From Bacillota bacterium (GTDB lineage Bacteria > Bacillota > Clostridia > Lutisporales > Lutisporaceae), in the NCBI GenBank assembly GCA_023230985.1, contig JALNWH010000053.1, positions 1-12,222 on the forward strand: a DNA stretch of 12,222 nucleotides, read 5' to 3'. The translations under genes were made by a program, and so were the position numbers. Positions within the stretch are counted from its first letter, which is position 1. Every line of letters starts with the position of its first letter. The notes below the pieces were generated by a model. It was not told where the DNA came from, searched no databases, and was given only the letters and a program-made list of their open reading frames with translations. Of the stretch, positions 6,960 to 12,222 are shown one piece after another.

Positions 6960-8225
6960 TTAATTTTCTAACCGGGGCACTATTTCAGTACCCCTATTTA
7001 TAACACCTATTCTGTTAAAAGGATTATCAGAAATATATTTTTTTAAAAAACTATCAATACAATCTATTTTTTGAAAACCTATTTTTTTTGCATCTTTTTT
7101 ACTAATACCTTGGCTATAAACTATTATCTTAGACTTCTCCTTTGCTTTGAATACGTCTATATATACTGCGGCACCTGCTAGATCGTCAATCTCTTTCCTT
7201 TCAATTAACTCTATTACTTCTTTTGGATCTTTCCCCGATAATTCAAGCAAAATAGGATGGTCAGGCGCAATCCCTCCATAACAAGGGCTTATTAGCAAGA
7301 TGATACCGCCTTCTTTTACTAGAGGCTCAGCAGTAGATACGGCTTTGCCAGCTTGCCAAAAATCTTCATCTGCGGGATACCCACTAACTAGAACTATATC
7401 GGCTTTTTCTTTCTCTTTAATTTCGAAAAATTTTTTTGCCAATTCTACTCCTTTTCTATGAGCATTAACATAGTGTCCTGAAACAATATCAGCTAAGTTA
7501 TCATCTATATCAAGTATCGTATTTATTATATAATCTAATCCTGCTATAGCAGCTACCCGCTCCATATCAGCTCTCATGCAGTTTTCCGTCTTCCCAATTA
7601 TTTCACTTTTGTTTAATGTGCTTTTTAGATGAAAACTGTTAATTGTATCTTTTCCACAAATCCCGGGAAGAAGGATTTTTGCTCCGCCTGACCATCCAGC
7701 ATCAATATGAGGTATAATATTTCCTATCACAATTTTAAAATCTGAATTATAATAAGTCTTATTTATACTTATGGGTAAATCCGATTCTTTTAATCCCACA
7801 TTTACTAAATTGTTTTTATCTAAATAATCATGTTGAACTACGTCGAAACTCTTAAATATATCTTCTCCGCATTTTTCTATCAGTTCATCTTCTGTCATTT
7901 TTCTATGGGTACCTAATGCAACAAGAATCTTTATATTTTCACTTTCAATACCGGCTTTTTTTAACCTTTTAATCACTTCAGGCAAAACCAACCTTATCGG
8001 CGTGGGTCTTGTGTTATCATCAATAACGACAATTGCATTTTTTTTTCCCTTTCCAAAGACTTCTATTCTCTCTGCATTTATCGGCTTATCCAAAGAGTCC
8101 TTTACCAAATCAGAGAAACTTTTTTTAGTTGTTGCTTTCATAGGTGCAGCTTGCCAAGCAATCATTTGTTTTGGAATATTTAATACTATTTTTTCTTTAC
8201 CATAGTTCAAAGTTATCCGTTTCAA
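6960..8225 (-). CDS. larA: LarA-type nickel-pincer-dependent 2-hydroxyacid racemase
   Basis: 421 residues, matching lactate racemase LarA. The family uses the nickel-pincer nucleotide cofactor to racemise or epimerise 2-hydroxy acids by hydride transfer. All key positions are present, offset by one from the Lactiplantibacillus enzyme: His107 in LGTHRKMT, His173 in IIPHIDAGWSGG, Lys183 (covalent cofactor lysine) in GGAKILLPG, and the Ni ligand His199 in INSFHLK. Asp70 and Arg73 in DDNTRP, plus Gln291 and Lys294 in FWQAGK, are also as expected. LarA relatives act on lactate, malate, phenyllactate, 2-hydroxyglutarate and others, so the symbol denotes the family rather than proven lactate activity. 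The start is TTG, with GGAGG embedded in the last codons of the symporter gene (spacing 8), giving tight translational coupling. The cofactor genes larB, larC and larE are not in the window. Confidence 0.92.
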   Translation of the reverse strand: MKRITLNYGKEKIVLNIPKQMIAWQAAPMKATTKKSFSDLVKDSLDKPINAERIEVFGKGKKNAIVVIDDNTRPTPIRLVLPEVIKRLKKAGIESENIKILVALGTHRKMTEDELIEKCGEDIFKSFDVVQHDYLDKNNLVNVGLKESDLPISINKTYYNSDFKIVIGNIIPHIDAGWSGGAKILLPGICGKDTINSFHLKSTLNKSEIIGKTENCMRADMERVAAIAGLDYIINTILDIDDNLADIVSGHYVNAHRKGVELAKKFFEIKEKEKADIVLVSGYPADEDFWQAGKAVSTAEPLVKEGGIILLISPCYGGIAPDHPILLELSGKDPKEVIELIERKEIDDLAGAAVYIDVFKAKEKSKIIVYSQGISKKDAKKIGFQKIDCIDSFLKKYISDNPFNRIGVINRGTEIVPRLEN

Positions 8226-8228
8226 AAC

Positions 8229-9668
8229 CTATTCCTCCGGTTCAACTTTTATTAGAACTCTCTCTGTTTGTGCGCCTCCTGTCAAGTAAGTTGCAACTAC
8301 TAAAGAAACAAAGGATACAAGCATTGATAAAAATACTGGGTCACCGCCGGGTCCCATATATCCCACAGCAAACATTACTATGCAACAAATGCCGCCGCCT
8401 AATAAGCTTGATGTTATGCCCCATTTTGTTGCTCTCTTCCAATATAGCGTAGCGAGCAATGGGAAAATAAAAGCGGATGATACTAATGAGAATATAAAGT
8501 AAAGTGCGCTTAATAAAGAACTGATTCTTAACGCTACAAAAAGCCCAATGCCACCTAATGCTATAACTGCAATAGGCATAGCTTTTTTAAACTTATCTTC
8601 ATTCACATCTGGAAAAATTACTGAACCGATATCGTACACCAGACTGGTAGCAGCCACAAGAATCATAGAGTCCGTGGTAGACATTATTGCAGCGATAAGT
8701 GCAGCTATGGTAAATCCACGTATAACAGGCGGGAAAAATCTAAGAATAAAAATGGGAAAGGCTGCTTCTGCAGTACCGTACTCTGCTGCAATATTTGGCA
8801 GTAAGTATCCACTGGCAGCACCTATAATTAAAATCCCTATCCCATATAAAATAGCTGCAACTCCGGTATAATTTAATGCTTTCTGTGTTGATTTGACATC
8901 CTTTGCCGCTAAAATTCTTTGAGGAACAGTAGGATCACCAGGTACCGATAAAAAGTAAATTAAAGTTATAGAAATTATAGAACTTATGGGACTTCCTACA
9001 AAAGGGTTTACCAAAGAAAGATCTTTAGCTGCCAAACTATTCGCTAAGTTTACAATACCCCCGCTCTTAACTATAGCAAGTATAGGCCCTACTAGTATTA
9101 TTCCTATAAACATAATGATAAACTGAACAACATCTGTCCAAACAACAGCATATAATCCCCCCATAGCTGTATAGACTACTGCTATTATAGTAGTAATTAT
9201 TACACCGGTGGTAATAGAAATCCCCCACGGTTCACCGATATAAGAAATCATTCTGCCCATCCCGGTTAAGCACATACAAGCGGAACCCATAACATATATA
9301 GCTGAAAATAATGCCACAATTACTCGAGGTGTACTGCCAAATTCTCCTGCTATAATCTCCGCCAAACTTCGTTTGTTTGTAGCTCTAATAATTGGGGCAA
9401 AATATACCGTTGCAAATAAACCAATAGCAAAACCAATATAAGTCCATATGGCAGATGCACCCATATTAACAACAGAGCCAGCTATACCTATTGTCATACC
9501 TGCACCTGTTAATGTTGCCATTAATGTTGCAGTGAGGGAAAATGTTCCGAATCTTTTGCCTCCAAGTATAAAGTCGTCCATATCCTTTATTTCACTTCTT
9601 GCAATTAATCCTATGATAAACATTCCTACCATATATGCTAATACAATAATCATATCTATCGTGCTCAT
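8229..9668 (-). CDS. Sodium:solute symporter (SSS family)
   Basis: A 479-residue membrane protein with about thirteen hydrophobic segments, typical of the PutP/PanF/SGLT-like SSS family, which imports solutes with Na+. The N-terminus has the family pattern: a first helix, then DMDDFILGGKRFGTFSLTAT and LTGAGMTIGIAGSV. This is followed by the NKRSLAEIIAGEFG loop, the AMGGLYAVVWTDVVQFIIMF segment near residue 170, and SVPGDPTVPQRILAAKD in the middle. The tail is short and charged (VEPEE). ATG 9668 has GGAGG at a spacing of 7. It lies 34 bp after the aminotransferase gene, and its final codons carry the ribosome site of the racemase gene 3 bp downstream. It is thus clearly part of the operon, and it probably imports the hydroxy acid, amino acid or guanidino compound that the neighbouring enzymes process. 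Confidence 0.93.
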   Translation of the reverse strand: MSTIDMIIVLAYMVGMFIIGLIARSEIKDMDDFILGGKRFGTFSLTATLMATLTGAGMTIGIAGSVVNMGASAIWTYIGFAIGLFATVYFAPIIRATNKRSLAEIIAGEFGSTPRVIVALFSAIYVMGSACMCLTGMGRMISYIGEPWGISITTGVIITTIIAVVYTAMGGLYAVVWTDVVQFIIMFIGIILVGPILAIVKSGGIVNLANSLAAKDLSLVNPFVGSPISSIISITLIYFLSVPGDPTVPQRILAAKDVKSTQKALNYTGVAAILYGIGILIIGAASGYLLPNIAAEYGTAEAAFPIFILRFFPPVIRGFTIAALIAAIMSTTDSMILVAATSLVYDIGSVIFPDVNEDKFKKAMPIAVIALGGIGLFVALRISSLLSALYFIFSLVSSAFIFPLLATLYWKRATKWGITSSLLGGGICCIVMFAVGYMGPGGDPVFLSMLVSFVSLVVATYLTGGAQTERVLIKVEPEE

Positions 9669-9702
9669 TTTTTTACCTCCTTATTTAGTTTATTCTTTTG
9701 TA

Positions 9703-10863
9703 TTATTTAAAAATTTTCATGTTTTCTATTCTGTCAAAAGCCTCTTTGAGTTTTTCTATGCCTACGGTGCACGCTATTCTTATATGCCCCTCTCCCGCCT
9801 CTCCAAATCCGTTACCGGGTAACACAAGAACATGTGCATCATCTAAGATTTTCTCCCAAATTTCTTCAGAAGTGAGTCCAGTGCCTTTTATTTTAGGAAA
9901 TAGATAAAAAGTACCTTCCGGAAGGTTTGCTTCCATATTATTAATATTCCTTATTCTTTCATATGCATAGAAAATGCGTTTTCTATATTCTTCATAAATG
10001 CCTGATTGTATCTCTTTTCTTCGCCTTATAGCATATATTCCTGCTCTTTGTGCCATAGCATTTATTGTAAAGTTTACTGATTCATTTACATTTTTAATAC
10101 ATTCTATTATTTTTTCGTCTGCTATTATATGTCCAAGTCTAAATCCTGTCATACAATAATCCTTAGAATAGCTGTATATTGTTACAATTCTTTCATTTTT
10201 ATAATCATATGAACATACTGGTTTTTTAAAGTTGGTAAAATTAAGGGCTCCATATATATCGTCTGCAATAATTATAAAGTCATGCTTATTCGCTAGATCT
10301 ATTAATGCTTTAATTGTATTTTCATTATATACTCGACCGGTCGGGTTGTTTGGTGAATTAATTATAATCGCCTTTGTTCTGTATGATATGGTTTTTTCTA
10401 GTTCACCAATGTCAATTTCAAAATTCGATTCGCTAAGTGTGTTATAAACTATTAAATTGCCTTTTGCCAGTCTTATTTGAGGTTCGTAATATATATAATA
10501 AGGAGCAATGGCAATTACTTCATCACCTTCATCTAGAATGCTTTCCAAAAGCAAATACATTGCATGTGTTCCACCGGATGTTATAAAAACATTTTCTTTT
10601 GTATAGTTACACCTACAATCTTCCCTGTAGCTTTTACATATTTCTTTTCTTAATTCTTCATCACCTAGAAATTCTGTATAACGGGTATGTCCCGCTAAGG
10701 CATCTTTATACATGTTTTCTATAATTGATAAATCAACAGGATAATCAGGGTCTCCTATGCTTAAATCAATTATATCCTTGTATCTTTTTACCATCTCATT
10801 GGTTTTACTGAGTGAGGCTTCTTTGAAGTTCCAATACCTTTTAGCAATAAATTTATACTTCAT
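9703..10863 (-). CDS. Class I/II pyridoxal-phosphate aminotransferase
   Basis: 386 residues, the usual length for aspartate-type aminotransferases of subgroup I-gamma. Visible residues: the PLP aldimine Lys234 and Arg242 in YSYSKDYCMTGFRLG; Asn173 in SPNNPTG; Asp201 and Tyr204 in IADDIYG; and the carboxylate-binding Arg362 in GHIRIACTVG. LSIGDPDYPVD near the N-terminus is the usual substrate-cleft segment. It should exchange an amino group between an amino acid and a 2-oxo acid, which links the racemase and dehydrogenase chemistry to amino-acid metabolism; specificity cannot be read. ATG 10863 has AAAAGGAG at a spacing of 8. The gene contains the 12-bp repeat ATAGAAAACATG at both ends (codons for IENM at residues 48-51 and 379-382). 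A deleted relic of a second copy lies at 433-602. Confidence 0.93.
   Translation of the reverse strand: MKYKFIAKRYWNFKEASLSKTNEMVKRYKDIIDLSIGDPDYPVDLSIIENMYKDALAGHTRYTEFLGDEELRKEICKSYREDCRCNYTKENVFITSGGTHAMYLLLESILDEGDEVIAIAPYYIYYEPQIRLAKGNLIVYNTLSESNFEIDIGELEKTISYRTKAIIINSPNNPTGRVYNENTIKALIDLANKHDFIIIADDIYGALNFTNFKKPVCSYDYKNERIVTIYSYSKDYCMTGFRLGHIIADEKIIECIKNVNESVNFTINAMAQRAGIYAIRRRKEIQSGIYEEYRKRIFYAYERIRNINNMEANLPEGTFYLFPKIKGTGLTSEEIWEKILDDAHVLVLPGNGFGEAGEGHIRIACTVGIEKLKEAFDRIENMKIFK
9718..10722 (-). repeat. Pair of 12-bp direct repeats at the two ends of the aminotransferase gene
   Basis: ATAGAAAACATG (minus strand) occurs at 9718-9729 and at 10711-10722, exactly 993 bp (331 codons) apart and in the same frame. 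The pseudogene at 433-602 is precisely what remains when everything between these repeats is removed with one copy retained. Confidence 0.9.
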
Positions 10864-10961
10864 TTTTTCACTCCTTTTCTAAACCTTATACAACAGATTT
10901 CAAAACGGTTTTTAGCATTTATTGGACAAACTCTACTTATAGATGCCTATTCAGTCTATAT

Positions 10962-10990
10962 TTTATATAGATTACTTAGCCTTACGTAAA
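10962..10990 (-). promoter_or_regulatory. Possible internal promoter before the aminotransferase
   Basis: On the minus strand TTTACG (10985-10990) and TATAAA (10962-10967) have a 17-base spacer. The -10 region lies in a small inverted repeat, CTATAT-TTT-ATATAG (10956-10970). It lies in the 139-bp gap between the first hydrolase gene and the aminotransferase gene. This would let the last five genes be expressed separately from the first. In AT-rich DNA such matches are common, so it is tentative. Confidence 0.35.
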
Positions 10991-11002
10991 TGAAATTAGG
11001 CT

Positions 11003-11878
11003 TTATACCCTATACAAAGGTGCGGTCATACAGGTTGCACCGCCATTGCCGGGCAAAGAAATATGTTTTCCTTCATACTCGTAAACTTCAACACCTTCGT
11101 TTAAAAGCTTTTCCTTGATATCTTGATTTCCTTTCATCAAAACAACTTTTCTTGGTTCAACAGTCAGTACGTTTGTACCCAAAGGCATATACTCTTCATC
11201 AATAACTTCAATAAGCTTTATACCCTTGGAAATCAGCATTTGTCTAAAAAACACCGGCATATACCTCGAATATACCACAGCTAAATCCTTATCTATGGGA
11301 CTTATTACCGACATTAAATGCAGGCATTCTTCTTCATTATTACCGTGAGGCATGGGTACAACTATGACATCGTCAACTAAATCCTTTACCAGTTCTTTAA
11401 ATTGCTTTATTCCCTCATCATTTGTACGATAACCTCTTCCTATAGCAACCTTATTGTCTTCCAACCAAAGTACATCTCCGCCCTCTACCGTACCATGGCC
11501 TGTTATTTCTCCTAAAATGGGCACATTAATGCTTTCTAAGTAACTTTTCATAGATTTTGGCTCGTTCTTTCTTGTTGCCTTTCCCATATTAAGAATTATT
11601 GCACCTTTTTTTGTAAACTTCACGGAATCATGAGAATAAATTGAATCAAGCCCTGCTTCCTCATCTTTTGGCATATGCTTTACATCCGGAATCAATTTTT
11701 TTATAATTTTTTCAAATTCGTTATATTCTTTTACGCATTTTTCGTAATCAGGACAAGAAAAAAAACCCCACTTTTTCCAGTTGTCTTCCAAGTATTCTTG
11801 ACTAATATAAGCATCACGAGCATGTTTGATTACTACGGTTTGAATTTTATCTACCATGGATTGACTGCCCACACTCAT
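11003..11878 (-). CDS. Arginine deiminase/DDAH-superfamily guanidino-modifying hydrolase (amidinotransferase family)
   Basis: 291 residues, longer than the DDAH encoded at 5072-5839 and only distantly similar to it. It belongs to the same pentein-fold superfamily and should hydrolyse a guanidino (or related) group in the cytoplasm. Landmarks are: Asp78 and Asp84 in LDSIYSHDSV, then KGAIILNMGKATRKNEP; the Glu-Gly-Gly-Asp motif with Glu132 in GTVEGGDVLW; Arg151 in GRGYRTNDEG; catalytic His187 in EECLHLMS; and Cys283 in GNGGATCMTAPLYRV at the C-terminus. All the catalytic His/Cys/acid residues are therefore present. Arginine, methylarginine and other guanidino substrates are possible. ATG 11878 is preceded by AAGGAGG at a spacing of 7. 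It is the first gene of the cluster, under the palindrome-containing promoter; the next gene follows after 139 bp without a convincing terminator. Confidence 0.85.
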   Translation of the reverse strand: MSVGSQSMVDKIQTVVIKHARDAYISQEYLEDNWKKWGFFSCPDYEKCVKEYNEFEKIIKKLIPDVKHMPKDEEAGLDSIYSHDSVKFTKKGAIILNMGKATRKNEPKSMKSYLESINVPILGEITGHGTVEGGDVLWLEDNKVAIGRGYRTNDEGIKQFKELVKDLVDDVIVVPMPHGNNEEECLHLMSVISPIDKDLAVVYSRYMPVFFRQMLISKGIKLIEVIDEEYMPLGTNVLTVEPRKVVLMKGNQDIKEKLLNEGVEVYEYEGKHISLPGNGGATCMTAPLYRV

Positions 11879-11899
11879 AATCCCACCTCCTTTCTTACA

Positions 11900-11943
11900 T
11901 TATAATATATAGTATATAATATATTATATACTATATATTATAA
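11900..11943. repeat. 44-bp perfect palindrome in the cluster promoter
   Basis: The bases from 11900 to 11943 equal their own reverse complement throughout: two 22-base arms with no loop, centred between 11921 and 11922 on ATAATATATTAT and beginning TTATAATATATAG. It is built entirely of A and T except one G/C pair (G 11912 with C 11931). It ends 21 bp before the start codon of the first hydrolase gene and contains the -10 box of its promoter. Confidence 0.95.
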
Positions 11944-11950
11944 CTTTCAA
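11923..11950 (-). promoter_or_regulatory. Promoter of the guanidino/hydroxyacid cluster
   Basis: On the minus strand TTGAAA (11945-11950) and TATAAT (11923-11928) are separated by 16 bases, a strong sigma-A match. Transcription would begin near 11916, inside the palindrome, giving a leader of about 35-40 bases with AAGGAGG. The -10 box and most of the spacer lie in the palindrome. Confidence 0.6.
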
Positions 11951-12135
11951 TATGAATTTTTTGTTTTTTGTAAAAATAAATAACAATAGTCCAATGTTTT
12001 CATTTAATTTGTACTATTTATTAAACCGTTCTTTAATATAGGCCTTTTCTTAAACACTTATATTTTTTTTTGCATAATAGCGGTTATAGCTTATTAAATA
12101 TGAACTTATTATAATAAAGCAGAAATTTACAAAAT
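11951..12135. other. AT-rich intergenic stretch with no gene
   Basis: Together with the promoter and palindrome next to it, this belongs to a gap of over 300 bases upstream of the first cluster gene. It is very AT-rich with several short T-runs. I see no open frame with a start and ribosome site, no RNA gene and no clear repeat in it. Confidence 0.6.
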
Positions 12136-12173
12136 AAAAAAAGCTTCTACAATTATTGTTTATAGAAACTTTT
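12132..12173 (-). terminator. Rho-independent terminator of a gene beyond the right edge
   Basis: Arms at 12163-12173 and 12139-12149 form an 11-bp stem. The single irregular pair is a tolerated U-G on minus-strand RNA but a C-A mismatch on plus-strand RNA. The hairpin is followed on the minus strand by a T-run (TTTTTTTATTTT). It therefore points to a minus-strand gene entering from the right edge, which would stop at either TAA 12200-12202 or TGA 12205-12207. Too few codons are visible to identify that gene. Confidence 0.6.
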
Positions 12174-12222
12174 AAACTATTCTTTATTTGAAAAAGGAAT
12201 TATATCATGGAATCATATTTTG

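Noticed and set aside
8548..8871. Long plus-strand open frames opposite the symporter and other genes
   Set aside because: They lie wholly within well-supported minus-strand genes, lack ribosome sites and have no recognisable domains; they are shadow frames.
10978..11002. Short inverted repeat AGCCT / AGGCT just after the first hydrolase gene
   Set aside because: The stem is only 5 bp with a 15-base loop and no T-run follows on the minus strand, so it is not a convincing terminator.
12207..12222. Plus-strand ATG with AAAGGA nine bases upstream, reading MESYF to the window edge
   Set aside because: Only five codons are visible. The hairpin just to its left has the pairing and T-run of a minus-strand terminator, which suggests a minus-strand gene arriving from the right instead.

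Overview
The window is AT-rich, with strong AAGGAGG-type ribosome binding sites and every recognisable gene on the minus strand. This fits a low-GC Clostridia-type Firmicute that lives on amino acids or organic acids; I cannot name the species. No tRNA, rRNA, CRISPR array or intact mobile element is visible.

Read in the direction of transcription (right to left), the right and central part (11878 to 5072) looks like one metabolic cluster. It encodes a guanidino-group-modifying hydrolase of the arginine deiminase/DDAH superfamily, a class I aminotransferase, a sodium:solute symporter, a LarA-type nickel-dependent 2-hydroxyacid racemase, a D-2-hydroxyacid dehydrogenase and a canonical dimethylarginine dimethylaminohydrolase. 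A rho-independent terminator (5047-5065) follows. The middle four genes are tightly packed (gaps of 34, 3 and 46 bp). A good promoter overlapping a 44-bp perfect palindrome precedes the first gene. Together the enzymes could interconvert an imported 2-hydroxy acid, its 2-oxo acid and its amino acid, and remove the end of a guanidino group, for example arginine, methylated arginine or argininic acid. The substrate is inferred, not shown.

The left part (4916 to 1005) is a second unit: an RpiR/MurR regulator with a strong promoter carrying repeated TTGTAA elements, a class V PLP enzyme translated from its tail, and, after a 251-bp gap, an NhaC-family antiporter that starts at TTG and ends at a clear terminator (939-980).

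The left edge (1-930) has no intact gene and looks like a graveyard. It holds a decayed, internally deleted second copy of the aminotransferase gene. The deletion joins residues about 1-51 to the last four residues and maps exactly to a 12-bp repeat still present in the intact gene. Fragments of other reading frames lie on both sides, one weakly resembling the tail of an IS110-type transposase.

The points most worth a second look are the gene cluster itself, the deletion-derived pseudogene, the apparent AUA start codon of the hydroxyacid dehydrogenase, and the 44-bp palindrome over the cluster promoter.
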